A stretch of DNA of 26,920 bases from DASWJQ01 sp036397095 (GCA_036397095.1 DASWJQ010000081.1:1-26920); one strand, 5' to 3'. Counted from the stretch's first letter, positions 6,529-15,066 are shown. The notes: generated by a model from the sequence alone, not told the origin. Numbers and translations are program-made.

Positions 6529-8085
6529 TTGTACGCCATCGAAATGCGGGACATCAGCAAGTACTTTGCTAGCTCCGATGTGCTGGCCAATGATCGGGTG
6601 AGTTTCGCCGTTGCCCAGGGCGAGGTTCATGCGCTGGTCGGCGAGAACGGCGCTGGCAAGACCACCTTGATGAACATCCTGTATGGCCTGGTTGAGCCCG
6701 ACCAGGGTGAAATACTGGTCGGGGGCGAAGCCGCCTCGATCCGCCATCCGGACGATGCCATTCATCATGGGATCGGCATGGTACATCAGCACTTCAAGCT
6801 GGTGCCCTCCTTCACAGTGGCCGAGAACATCATGCTGGGTATGGAGCCGAATCGGGCGGGTTGGCTTCGCAAAGTAGATGAGGTCGAAGCAGTTGCCAGG
6901 CTGGCCGCCGAGTTTGGATTGCCGGTCGATCCGGCGGCACGAGTGCGTGACCTTCCGGTGGGCATGCAGCAGCGGGTCGAAATCCTGAAGGCGCTGCAGC
7001 GCCAGGCGCAAGTGCTGGTGCTCGACGAACCCACCGCCATACTGACACCGCAGGAAGCACACGATTTGTTCGGGGTAGTGCGCAAACTGGCCGCCAGTGG
7101 CCGCACAGTGATCTTTATCAGCCACAAATTGCTCGAGGTGATGGATGTGGCCGACCGCGTGACCGTCATGCGCAAGGGCCAGGTCGTCGGCACCAAGCCT
7201 ATCGGTGAGACAAGCGTTCCCGATCTGGCGCTGATGATGGTCGGTCGAGAGATCCTGCTGCGGGTTGAAAAAGAGGCGGCCCGGCCGGGGGAGGTTGTGC
7301 TCGAGGCGGAAGATCTGCTGGTGGCCGGGGCTGGCGGCGTGCCGGCCGTGCGCCATATCTCGTTCCAGGTTCGCAAAGGCGAAGTCCTGGGCATCGCTGG
7401 CGTCAGCGGCAACGGCCAGACCGAGATGGTAGAGGCGATCACCGGCATGCGTCCGGTGGAGGGCGGTCGGGTGCTGCTCAACGGGGTAGACATCACCCAC
7501 CGCCAGGTGGGGGAACGCCGCCGAGAAGGGATGGCGCATATTCCGGAAGACCGGCTCGTGGTCGGCTTGAACGTCGGCGCCACCATCGACGAGAACTTGA
7601 TTGTCAGCCGATACCGTCGGCCAGCATTTAGCCGGCTCGGTTTGCTCAGGATGGACAGCATCCGCCAGTTCGCCCGCCGGGTGATCGATGGCTACGCCAT
7701 CGCCGCTGCGCGGCCGGGAGGCGGCATCGCCACGCTCTCCGGAGGCAATCTGCAGAAGGTGGTCCTGGGGCGCGAGCTTTCCGGGGATCCCGATGTGATT
7801 GTCGCCAACCAGCCCACCCGCGGGCTTGATGTGGGCAGCATCGAGTTCGTCCACCAAACGCTGCTCGAGGCACGGGCGCGGGGCGCAGCCATCCTGCTGG
7901 TCTCCGTCGAGCTGGAGGAGATCCTGTCGCTGAGCGACCGGGTGGCTGTACTGTTCCGCGGCCAGGTTGCCGGCGAGATGCCGGTGGGCGATGCGACCGA
8001 AGAGAGTCTGGGGCTGCTGATGGCCGGCAGTTCGCTCGATTCTAACGGGCCCAATGCTCGCGTGGCAGGGGCCGACGGTGAGTAA
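6529..8085 (+). CDS. ABC transporter ATP-binding protein, two nucleotide-binding domains
   Basis: A 518-aa cytoplasmic ATPase of the RbsA/NupO type energising nucleoside import. Domain 1 has Walker A GENGAGKTT (residues 38-46), a modified signature 'LPVGMQQRVEIL' and Walker B 'VLVLDEPTAILTP'. Domain 2 has a degenerate Walker A 'GVSGNGQTEM', a good LSGGNLQK signature and 'VIVANQPTRGLDVG'. Such asymmetry is normal for this subfamily. The start is taken as TTG 6529 because GAGGAGG (6514-6520) lies 8 bases upstream. The ATG at 6544 is too far from it, and the longer frame would begin inside the binding-protein gene. Length is normal for the family (about 500-520). Confidence 0.92.
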   Translation: MYAIEMRDISKYFASSDVLANDRVSFAVAQGEVHALVGENGAGKTTLMNILYGLVEPDQGEILVGGEAASIRHPDDAIHHGIGMVHQHFKLVPSFTVAENIMLGMEPNRAGWLRKVDEVEAVARLAAEFGLPVDPAARVRDLPVGMQQRVEILKALQRQAQVLVLDEPTAILTPQEAHDLFGVVRKLAASGRTVIFISHKLLEVMDVADRVTVMRKGQVVGTKPIGETSVPDLALMMVGREILLRVEKEAARPGEVVLEAEDLLVAGAGGVPAVRHISFQVRKGEVLGIAGVSGNGQTEMVEAITGMRPVEGGRVLLNGVDITHRQVGERRREGMAHIPEDRLVVGLNVGATIDENLIVSRYRRPAFSRLGLLRMDSIRQFARRVIDGYAIAAARPGGGIATLSGGNLQKVVLGRELSGDPDVIVANQPTRGLDVGSIEFVHQTLLEARARGAAILLVSVELEEILSLSDRVAVLFRGQVAGEMPVGDATEESLGLLMAGSSLDSNGPNARVAGADGE

Positions 8086-8106
8086 TCAGCAAGAAGGGTG
8101 GCCGCA

Positions 8107-9207
8107 GTGAACCTCCATCGACTCCGTCAGTTGGCCAGAGGGGTGTTGGTGCCGGTGCTGGCGATCGTTGCCGGCATGTCGGTGGCCTCGGTCTTCATTC
8201 TGATGGCAGGGGCCAATCCGCTGAGCGCCTACGCCGACATGTTCCGCACCGGTTTTGGCTGCAGTTCGCTTGACCGCTGCAGTCTTATCACGACACTCCA
8301 GTTGGGGACACCGCTGGTACTAACCGGGATTTCGGCGGTCGTCGCCTTTCGCTCGGGATTGTTTAGCATTGGCCAGGAGGGCCAGCTCATGCTGGGCGGC
8401 ATGATGGCCGCCTGGCTGGGGTATGCCGTCGATCTGCCGCCGGTCATTCATCCGTTCGTGGCGATTCTGGCGGCCATGTTGGTGGGCGGGATTTATGGAT
8501 GGTTCCCCGGCGTGCTAAAGGTCAAACTGGGGGTCAATGAAATCATCAGCACGATTGTGCTCAATACGATTGCCCACTTGTTTGTCACCTACCTGATCAA
8601 TTTCCCGCTGCGGGCCGATCAAAGCACGACGGCCTATTCGCCGGTAATCGATGACACGGCCAAGCTGCTGCCATTCACCTCAGGCGCCAAATTCGGCCCG
8701 GGTTTTATCTTGGCGTTGCTGGTGGTGGCCATCGTGTCGATCAGGCTGTGGCGGACGACAGGGGGCTACGAAGAGCGGATGGCCGGTCAAGCGCCGGGCT
8801 TTGCCCTGTATGGCGGTGTGCCCCGGGACTTTGCGGCCATCCGCGGAATGTTCATCAGCGGTGCCATTGCCGGCCTGGCCGGGGCGATACAGGCGCTGGG
8901 TGTGCACTACCGGATGCTCGACGGCTTCTCGGTCGGTTTGGGTTTTGACGGGCTGACGGCGGCCATCCTTGCACAAGTTCACCCGATCGGAACGGCCCTG
9001 GTGGCCATCTTCTTCGCCGGTTTGCGCCAGGGAGCGCAGATCGGGCTTCAGTTCAGCTCGGACGTGCCGCGTGAACTGGGCGGCGGCATCATCGCGCTCA
9101 TGATCCTGTTCGTGTCGGCCGATAGGCTGTTCCGGGCCAATATCGGCCGGTTCGAAGCCGCTTGGCAGCGAGTGCAGGCTGCCAGGCCCAAGCGGGAGGT
9201 CGTCTAG
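8107..9207 (+). CDS. ABC transporter permease 1, BMP/nucleoside type
   Basis: A 366-aa membrane protein with about 8-10 hydrophobic helices, resembling NupP/YufP and the branched-chain permease superfamily. The conserved block 'GTPLVLTGISAVVAFRSGLFSIGQEGQLMLGG' near residues 67-98 is typical. The GTG at 8107 is 9 bases after AAGAAGG; a GTG at 8098 overlaps that site and is less likely. In the first external loop a CX5C pair (Cys52, Cys58) is shared with the third permease at 12564-13664. The stop overlaps the next gene's start by one base (TAGTG), showing tight coupling. It should form the channel together with the following permease. Confidence 0.9.
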   Translation: MNLHRLRQLARGVLVPVLAIVAGMSVASVFILMAGANPLSAYADMFRTGFGCSSLDRCSLITTLQLGTPLVLTGISAVVAFRSGLFSIGQEGQLMLGGMMAAWLGYAVDLPPVIHPFVAILAAMLVGGIYGWFPGVLKVKLGVNEIISTIVLNTIAHLFVTYLINFPLRADQSTTAYSPVIDDTAKLLPFTSGAKFGPGFILALLVVAIVSIRLWRTTGGYEERMAGQAPGFALYGGVPRDFAAIRGMFISGAIAGLAGAIQALGVHYRMLDGFSVGLGFDGLTAAILAQVHPIGTALVAIFFAGLRQGAQIGLQFSSDVPRELGGGIIALMILFVSADRLFRANIGRFEAAWQRVQAARPKREVV

Positions 9208-10193
9208 TGGACACGCTGGCGGACCTTCTGACGCCCGATCTCATCCGCAGCGGCATTCGGCTGGCGACACCGATCATCCTGTCCGCCCTGGGCGGTGCAT
9301 TGTGCCATCGCGCCGGGGTGCTCAACCTGGCGCTCGAGGGCAAGATGCTGATGGGCGCCTTCATCGGCATCCTGGCTGCCTTCTACCTTGGCAATACCTA
9401 CGCCGGCGTTCTGGTCGCCGCCCTGGCCGGCGGGCTGTTGGGCGCCATCTTTGCCTACCTGTACCTGCGGTTTGAGGTCAACCTGATCATCCTGGCGATT
9501 GCCATCAACCTGTTCATTGCCGAGATGACCGTGTTCTTTATGCGGACCTTCCTCGGCGATGTCGGCACCTGGTCCGATCCCAGCATCGAACAACTGCCGG
9601 ACATCCCGCTGCCGTTGCTTGACCAAATCCCGGTGCTGGGAAGAATTCTGAGCGGCCACAACGCTATCGTCTACTTCTCATGGTTGGCGTCGATCGGCCT
9701 GTTCGTCATTTTGTTCTACACGAAGTTTGGCCGGCACGTCAGGGCGGTCGGGGAAAACCAGGAAGCGGCCGAGACGGTGGGGATCAACGTCACGCAAGTC
9801 CAGGTCTTTGCCCTGGTGATCAGTGGCATGCTGTGCGCCATCGGTGGCGCCTTCCTATCGGTCGGTCACCTGACCTTGTTCACCCGTAATCTGACGAACG
9901 GTCGGGGTTGGATTGGTCTGACAGCGGCGCTGTTCGCCCAGGATCATCCATTGGCCGTCTTCTTAACCGGCAGTTTCTTTGGGCTGGCCGACGCCTTTGC
10001 CATCCGGCTGCAGACTACAACCAATGTCCCCCCGAATTTGGTCCAGTTCATTCCCCATGTTCTGACGCTGGTGGCTCTGATCCTGGTGGCGTTGCGCGTC
10101 AAGCTGCGCGAGAGGCTGGCCCGGCGCGCCTTCCGCCTGCGAGAGCGGCGCCGGCCGGCTGCGGTTCAACCCGCAGGACTAAGCCCGCGCTGA
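9207..10193 (+). CDS. ABC transporter permease 2, BMP/nucleoside type
   Basis: A 328-aa membrane protein with about 8 hydrophobic helices, resembling NupQ/YufQ. The motif 'GVLNLALEGKMLMGAF' at residues 37-52 is the hallmark of this permease type. The GTG at 9207 shares its G with the upstream TAG stop. A strong GGGAGGT site at 9194-9200 gives 6-base spacing. The C-terminus is Arg-rich and cytosolic. It pairs with permease 1, and its TGA overlaps the ATG of the next gene (TGATG), so the transporter and the second kinase are translationally coupled. Confidence 0.9.
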   Translation: MDTLADLLTPDLIRSGIRLATPIILSALGGALCHRAGVLNLALEGKMLMGAFIGILAAFYLGNTYAGVLVAALAGGLLGAIFAYLYLRFEVNLIILAIAINLFIAEMTVFFMRTFLGDVGTWSDPSIEQLPDIPLPLLDQIPVLGRILSGHNAIVYFSWLASIGLFVILFYTKFGRHVRAVGENQEAAETVGINVTQVQVFALVISGMLCAIGGAFLSVGHLTLFTRNLTNGRGWIGLTAALFAQDHPLAVFLTGSFFGLADAFAIRLQTTTNVPPNLVQFIPHVLTLVALILVALRVKLRERLARRAFRLRERRRPAAVQPAGLSPR

Positions 10194-11116
10194 TGTCCGC
10201 CCGGGTTATCTCCTATGGGGAGCTGGGTGTCGACAACATCATCCGGGTGCCGCATCTGCCGTCTCCGGAAGTTGCTGCCTTTCCCACCGGCGATAGCTAC
10301 CAGATTGGCGGTGCGGCCGCCAACTGCGCCATTTGGCTGGCCAGTTGGGCAGTTCCGGTGGTCCTTACCGGCAATGCCATTGGCGATGACGGCATGGGCC
10401 GGCAGCTCCAGGATTGGCTCCTCGACTTCCCCTCCATCGAGCGCCGCTGGCTGGCGGTGGAGGGCGGGGCGGCCACCCCCTTCTGCCGGATCTTGGTCAC
10501 ACCGGATGCCGAACGGACGATCCTGGTTTTCGGCTACCCCGAGGCGGTGGTGGTGCCGTTGGAGGCAGCCATGCTTGACGGGGTTGGGTACGTGTCGATT
10601 GACCTGTACGGAGGCGCCGAACGGATGGAGGCGGCACGCTTGGCGCAGCAGCACGGTGCGCGCACGGTCGTCAACGACGTGATTGACCCGGCCCATGCCA
10701 TCCTGCGCTGGACCGACGTCGTCGTCAATTCGGCGGCCTACCTGCGCATGGTTTACCCGGACGCCGAGGTCGAGGAGCACGCCAGGCGTCTGCGGTCTGT
10801 GCGTGGCGCGACCGTCGTGACGACGGATGGACCGCGGCCGATTCATGTGCTGCCAGCTAAGGGCGACCCATTTCGCTTACAACCCCCGCCGGCCGAGGCG
10901 TTGGTTGACGCCACCGGTGCCGGCGACGCTTTCCGTGCGGGCCTGATCCATGGCCTGCTTCAAGGTTGGGATCTGGCGGATTGCGTTCGCTGGGGTGCAG
11001 CCGCAGGCAGCCTGAAGGTGGGGCGGTCGGGTGGAGGACACCTGCCACCTGTCGGGCAGGTAGCGGCCCATGCCCAAGCTGCCTCGCTGCTTGCGGCGGC
11101 GGAACGGGGCCAATGA
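10193..11116 (+). CDS. second PfkB-family kinase
   Basis: A 307-aa PfkB kinase that may phosphorylate a nucleoside or sugar released by the operon enzymes. The substrate motif is GGAAANCA at residues 39-46 and the anion-hole motif is DATGAGDAF at 239-247, with catalytic Asp245. The usual NXXE motif reads NSAA (179-182), so the magnesium-linked Glu is absent. It clearly differs from the first kinase (GGKGANQA, DTVAAGDAF), so it is not a recent duplicate. The ATG at 10193 overlaps the permease TGA. A longer open frame upstream overlaps the permease in another frame and is rejected. Substrate unknown. Confidence 0.82.
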   Translation: MSARVISYGELGVDNIIRVPHLPSPEVAAFPTGDSYQIGGAAANCAIWLASWAVPVVLTGNAIGDDGMGRQLQDWLLDFPSIERRWLAVEGGAATPFCRILVTPDAERTILVFGYPEAVVVPLEAAMLDGVGYVSIDLYGGAERMEAARLAQQHGARTVVNDVIDPAHAILRWTDVVVNSAAYLRMVYPDAEVEEHARRLRSVRGATVVTTDGPRPIHVLPAKGDPFRLQPPPAEALVDATGAGDAFRAGLIHGLLQGWDLADCVRWGAAAGSLKVGRSGGGHLPPVGQVAAHAQAASLLAAAERGQ

Positions 11117-11811
11117 CTGACTTTGCCGAGGTCTACCGCAGCCAGGCCGAAGCCTATGACCGGATGGTTGGCTTCGAGGATTATCAGAACAATTTACCGG
11201 GCGCCCTGGACGAGCTCATCAACTGGAACGGGCAGGCCGTCCTCGAACTGGGCGCCGGCACCGGCCGGATGACCCGGATGTTGGCGGCCAGGGCGGGGCG
11301 GGTGTTGGCAATCGACCACGCGCCAGCCATGCTGTCAATCGCCCGACGGCACCAGCAGCGTGAGGGCTGGCACAACTGCGGTCTGGCGCTGGCCGACCTG
11401 GAGGCGCTGCCGGTCGCCGACGGCAGCACAGACCTGGTGCTGGCCGGCTGGGCACTGGGCCATTCCATTGAATGGCATCCGCAAGGCTGGCGGCAAGTCG
11501 TCAGCCGGGCCCTGACCGAAATGCAGCGATGCCTGCGGCCGGGTGGGTCGGTCTTGATCCTGGAAACCCTGGGCACAGGCCAGGAAACGCCGGCGGCGCC
11601 AACGGACGGCTTGGCCGACTACTACCAGCATCTCGAAAGCGAGTCCGGTTTTGAACGCAGCTGGCTGCGCACCGACTACCGGTTTCCTGATCCGGGTCAG
11701 GCGGCCGAGGCCGTTCGTTTTTTCTTCGGAAACGAGCTGGCCGACTCGATCCTGCGCCAAGGATTGACCGTCCTGCCCGAGTGCACTGGCATCTGGCGCC
11801 TCACGATCTAA
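11113..11811 (+). CDS. class I SAM-dependent methyltransferase
   Basis: A 232-aa methyltransferase. SAM-binding motif I 'VLELGAGTGRMTRML' is at residues 43-57, the acidic end of strand 2 'VLAIDHAP' follows, then motif IV-like 'DLVLAGWALGH' and post-motif 'RCLRPGGSVLILETLG', as in Methyltransf_11 proteins. The ATG overlaps the kinase stop (ATGA), so it belongs to the nucleoside operon. The N-terminus 'FAEVYRSQAEAYDRM' is common in this family. The methyl acceptor is not deducible. A small nucleoside-related acceptor would fit the context, and so would an unrelated housekeeping role. Confidence 0.85.
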   Translation: MTDFAEVYRSQAEAYDRMVGFEDYQNNLPGALDELINWNGQAVLELGAGTGRMTRMLAARAGRVLAIDHAPAMLSIARRHQQREGWHNCGLALADLEALPVADGSTDLVLAGWALGHSIEWHPQGWRQVVSRALTEMQRCLRPGGSVLILETLGTGQETPAAPTDGLADYYQHLESESGFERSWLRTDYRFPDPGQAAEAVRFFFGNELADSILRQGLTVLPECTGIWRLTI

Positions 11812-11837
11812 CGAAGACCTTGACCCAGGAGGAGTGC

Positions 11838-12563
11838 ATGGAATACCACATTGTCTGCGATCCCAAGGAAATCTCACGCTATGTCTTCTGCCCGGGCCAC
11901 CAGGCGCGCGCCGCCCGCATCGCCGAGCATTTTGACAACGGCCGCCTGGTGACGGACAGCCGAGGCTATGCCGTGTATTCGGGTGACTTTGAGGGCGTCT
12001 TCATGACGGCGTGCGGCACTGGCATGGGCGGCCCGACAGTGGCCATCGCCCTTGAGGAACTGGCTCATATGGGCGCAGACACGTTCATTCGGATCGGCTC
12101 CTGTGGGGTCTTTCAACCGGACCAGCAGCCTGGGGATGTCATCATCGCCAGCGGCACGGTGCGGGCGGGTGGCACGGCCAACGCCTACTTGCCGCCCGCC
12201 TTCCCGGCGGTGCCGACATTCTCCGCCCTGCGGGCGCTGGTCGAGGCTGCCGAGCAACTTGGGGTCAGCCATACAGTCGGAGTCGGTATCGCCGGCGATG
12301 CCTTCTATGCGCCGCGCGATCCGGCCTGGCGCAGCAAATTGGTCGAGGCCGGCGTGGTTTCGGTCGAAATGGAGTCGGATACGCTCTTCGTTTTGGGGGC
12401 GTTCCATGGCTGGCGGACCGGTGCGCTCTACGCCTCGGACGGCACATTCGACGAGATCAAACCGGCCTGGGGTGAGGAAGACTTTCGCAGGGGTGAGCAG
12501 GAGGCGATCCAAATCGGAATGCGGGCCATGAGAGCGCTGGCCGACGCCGACAACAGTGCCTAG
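11838..12563 (+). CDS. uridine-phosphorylase-like nucleoside phosphorylase
   Basis: A 241-aa PNP/UDP-family enzyme that should split nucleosides with phosphate, giving base and ribose 1-phosphate. GTGMGG (60-65) is the phosphate-binding loop, RIGSCG (85-90) the second phosphate-site segment, VEMES (176-180) the ribose-contacting MES motif, and Asp201 follows in the acid position. The ATG at 11838 has an AGGAGG site five bases upstream; the longer frame would start inside the methyltransferase gene. Length fits uridine phosphorylase (about 240-255). The enzyme gives a phosphorolytic route beside the hydrolase at 2663-3589. Its stop TAG directly abuts the stop of the convergent permease gene, so no terminator fits between them. 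Confidence 0.88.
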   Translation: MEYHIVCDPKEISRYVFCPGHQARAARIAEHFDNGRLVTDSRGYAVYSGDFEGVFMTACGTGMGGPTVAIALEELAHMGADTFIRIGSCGVFQPDQQPGDVIIASGTVRAGGTANAYLPPAFPAVPTFSALRALVEAAEQLGVSHTVGVGIAGDAFYAPRDPAWRSKLVEAGVVSVEMESDTLFVLGAFHGWRTGALYASDGTFDEIKPAWGEEDFRRGEQEAIQIGMRAMRALADADNSA

Positions 12564-13664
12564 CTAGCCAACCCGGCCCACCCCCTTGCCTGCCGCTAGG
12601 CCGCCGCGAGCCGCCGCCTGCGGGCCGAGAACCCAGCCGTACAAGCGGCTAGCGGCGACGACCAGCAAGATGACGGCGACGATGGCGCTGCCCAGTTCAC
12701 GGGGCACGTCTGCCTGAATCTGGAGCCCGGTCAGGGCGCCAACACGGACACCGGCCAGCAGGATCGCCGACGCTACTACTCCCAGCGGGTGGAGCTGAGC
12801 CAGTGCGCCGACGGCGATGCCATCGAAGCCGCCGCCGGCCCCGAATTGAGTAACGAACCGGTACTGTACCCCTAAGGTCTCAACTGCGCCGCCCAGGCCG
12901 GCCAACAGCCCGCTGACCAACATAGCCAGCACGATGGAGCGAGCCACGGGCACACCAGCAGCCCTGGCAAAAGCGGGGCCGTGCGCCACCATCCGCTGTC
13001 CGAAACCTCCGGTCGTGCGCTGGAGCCAGAACCATGCCAGCCCGCTGGCCAGGAGCGCCAGTCCAAGGCCGGCGGTGAGCTTGCTCTGCGCGACGAGTGG
13101 AACCAGCCGCAGGGGCTCGGGCACTCGGCCAAAGCCAATGGTTCCGGCCAGGATGAAGGCGATCGGATTCATCAACAGGGTGGACAGCACTTCATGCACA
13201 CCCAGGTAGGCTCGGAGTGCCCCGGCGATCCCCGACCAGAGTGCGGCCACGAGCCCTGCAGCCGACAGGGCAGCCAAGATCCCGATCCAATCGGCGCCTT
13301 GCCAGCGAACCGCAACGTAGGCCGCAGTTGCTGCCCCCAGCACCATTTGGCCGGATTGTCCAAGGCTCAAGAGCCCGGCCCGCATGGCCAAGGCTGCCGC
13401 CAGACCGGTGAAGATCAGTGGCGTGGTGAACTGCAGTGTCGCCAGCAGGTTGCACTGGTTGGTTGCACTGCAGGCAAAGGCTCCTTCGACGAGCAGGCGG
13501 TAGGTTTGCCACGGGGTCACACCGCGAAACAGGGCAAGCAAGCCGGCCGCGGCGAAGCCGAGCCCGACGGCCAGCAGGCTGACCAGCAATCCTCCGTTGC
13601 GAGCCGCAGGGCGACCCGCCGTGATGCCAATCTTGGGCTCGCTGAACATTGGCAGATCATACAT
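12564..13664 (-). CDS. orphan third ABC permease, BMP/nucleoside type
   Basis: A 366-aa membrane protein paralogous to permease 1 but divergent. 'LQFTTPLIFTGLAAALAMRAGLLSLGQSGQMVLG' aligns with its conserved block, and Cys65 and Cys71 match the CX5C pair. There are about 8-10 hydrophobic segments. The ATG at 13664 was chosen because GAGG lies 4 bases upstream on the minus strand. The longer frame adds 91 mostly hydrophilic residues and overlaps the divergent gene, so it is rejected. No ATPase, partner permease or binding protein accompanies it on this strand, although the window's operon could supply them. It may give an alternative channel or be a decaying duplicate, but the frame is intact. 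Confidence 0.82.
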   Translation of the reverse strand: MYDLPMFSEPKIGITAGRPAARNGGLLVSLLAVGLGFAAAGLLALFRGVTPWQTYRLLVEGAFACSATNQCNLLATLQFTTPLIFTGLAAALAMRAGLLSLGQSGQMVLGAATAAYVAVRWQGADWIGILAALSAAGLVAALWSGIAGALRAYLGVHEVLSTLLMNPIAFILAGTIGFGRVPEPLRLVPLVAQSKLTAGLGLALLASGLAWFWLQRTTGGFGQRMVAHGPAFARAAGVPVARSIVLAMLVSGLLAGLGGAVETLGVQYRFVTQFGAGGGFDGIAVGALAQLHPLGVVASAILLAGVRVGALTGLQIQADVPRELGSAIVAVILLVVAASRLYGWVLGPQAAARGGLAAGKGVGRVG

Positions 13665-13782
13665 CGGACCTCGCCAGCCTGCCCGCCGACGGCTCAAGCG
13701 GCATTGTGGGTGATCGTGTCCTCGGCTGGCGGGTAAACTGGACTCAATGTGTGGGTCTTGGTCAAGGTAGGGAAAGACGAGA

Positions 13783-14793
13783 ATGACCAGTGTAGGCATC
13801 GTGACGCAGGCGGGAGTTCTGATCGTCAGGCTGGGTAGCGAGAGCGGTGTCGAAACCCATTTGGCCGGCAAGGCGCCGGAATGTTTGGCCGTGGACCGGG
13901 TGGAGCCGAACCGGTGGTACGCCGGCACCTGGGGCAATGGGCTGTGGCGCAGCCGTGACGACGGACGCAGTTGGGAGCCGGCCGGGGACGGCCTTCCGCA
14001 CTCGAAGATTTCGGCGGTCGCGGTGGCAGCTGCCGGGGGAACGGCACCTGCCGTCGTCTACGCCGGAACCGAACCGAGCACGCTGTCGCGCTCCGATGAT
14101 GGCGGGGACAGCTGGCAGCAGCTAGATTCGATGCTCGAAGTTCCCTCTTCGAGCAGTTGGAGCTTTCCACCCAAGCCCGACACCCATCACGTCCGCTGGA
14201 TCGAGACCGATCCACATAGTTCCCATCGGCTCTATGTCGCCATCGAAGCGGGCGCCTTGCTCCGATCAGAGGATGGCGGCGCCAGCTGGCATGACCGGGC
14301 GGCCGACGGGCCGATCGACACCCACACTGCCGCCATCCACGCGTCGGCCAGAGGCCGCCTGTACTCGGCGGCGGGCGACGGGTACTTCGAGAGCAGCGAT
14401 GGGGGCCAGACCTGGGATCGTCCGATGGATGGGCTCGAGCACCGCTACCTGGTGGGCGTGGCAGTTGACCCGGGCGATCCGGAGACGGTGGTCGTTTCGG
14501 CGGCGGCGGGACCCTATGTCGCCTATCGACCGGCCAACGCCGAGGCCTTCGTGTACCGCAAGACCTCGGGCGGAATGTTCGCCTTTGCAATGGAAGGCCT
14601 GCCGCCAGCTGCCGGCACGGTCGCCAGCCGGCTGGCAGCGCACCCGCAAGAACCTGGCGTGTGCTATGCGGCCAACAACCATGGGCTGTTCCGGTCGTCG
14701 GACATGGGGCAGCACTGGACGGAGCTGGCATTTGCGTGGCCTAGCGGGACCCTCGATCGGAGCGTTTCCGCCCTGGAGGTCAGCTCCGCGTGA
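13783..14793 (+). CDS. Asp-box (BNR) beta-propeller protein
   Basis: A 336-aa protein with five Asp-box motifs of type SxDxGxxW: SRDDGRSW (57-64), SDDGGDSW (104-111), SEDGGASW (162-169), SSDGGQTW (204-211) and SSDMGQHW (305-312). They are spaced about 45-95 residues apart, as in sialidase/VPS10/Ycf48-like propellers. No signal peptide or membrane segment is visible, so it appears cytoplasmic. No sialidase catalytic residues can be assigned, so 'glycosidase' would be an over-call. The ATG at 13783 is preceded by purine-rich AGGGAAAGACGAGA. It is divergent from the orphan permease with 118 bases between; whether they share a promoter region is unclear. Function unknown. Confidence 0.8.
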   Translation: MTSVGIVTQAGVLIVRLGSESGVETHLAGKAPECLAVDRVEPNRWYAGTWGNGLWRSRDDGRSWEPAGDGLPHSKISAVAVAAAGGTAPAVVYAGTEPSTLSRSDDGGDSWQQLDSMLEVPSSSSWSFPPKPDTHHVRWIETDPHSSHRLYVAIEAGALLRSEDGGASWHDRAADGPIDTHTAAIHASARGRLYSAAGDGYFESSDGGQTWDRPMDGLEHRYLVGVAVDPGDPETVVVSAAAGPYVAYRPANAEAFVYRKTSGGMFAFAMEGLPPAAGTVASRLAAHPQEPGVCYAANNHGLFRSSDMGQHWTELAFAWPSGTLDRSVSALEVSSA

Positions 14794-15066
14794 AGCCAGC
14801 CACCCTTCTGGAGATCCATCGACAGACACAGTCTGGCTTTGACCGGCCGCGCCCGGCTCCCCGCATACGCAATCTGGCCTGCCTCAAATACGGTGGTTGC
14901 CCCGCGCCACCGTCGGAGTTTGCCTGCGGTTCGACCCTATAGATCCTGTCTAGGACCCTCGATAAACCAACCGCCCCCCTGTGTCACGGCTTTCTCTAGT
15001 GTCGTGAGTGGTCGGCGACTGCGCTCTACGGTGTAAGCAATTCAACGATCGTTGGGAAGTGGTGGG
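14794..15066 (+). other. intergenic stretch with a 7-bp hairpin
   Basis: No gene is seen. A perfect 7-bp inverted repeat, ACGGTGG (14890-14896) with CCACCGT (14907-14913), encloses a 10-base loop about 97 bases after the propeller gene stop. No T-run follows, so it is only a weak terminator candidate. Confidence 0.45.

Noticed and set aside
6484..7857. 457-aa minus-strand open frame
   Set aside because: Antisense to the ABC ATPase gene with no recognisable domain.
13665..13937. N-terminal extension of the orphan permease
   Set aside because: The extra 91 residues lack hydrophobic helices, overlap the divergent propeller gene, and a good ribosome site precedes the ATG at 13664.
14928..14937. 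GGTTCGACCC, resembling a tRNA T-loop
   Set aside because: The flanking bases do not form the 5-bp T-stem, and no acceptor or anticodon arm is found upstream.
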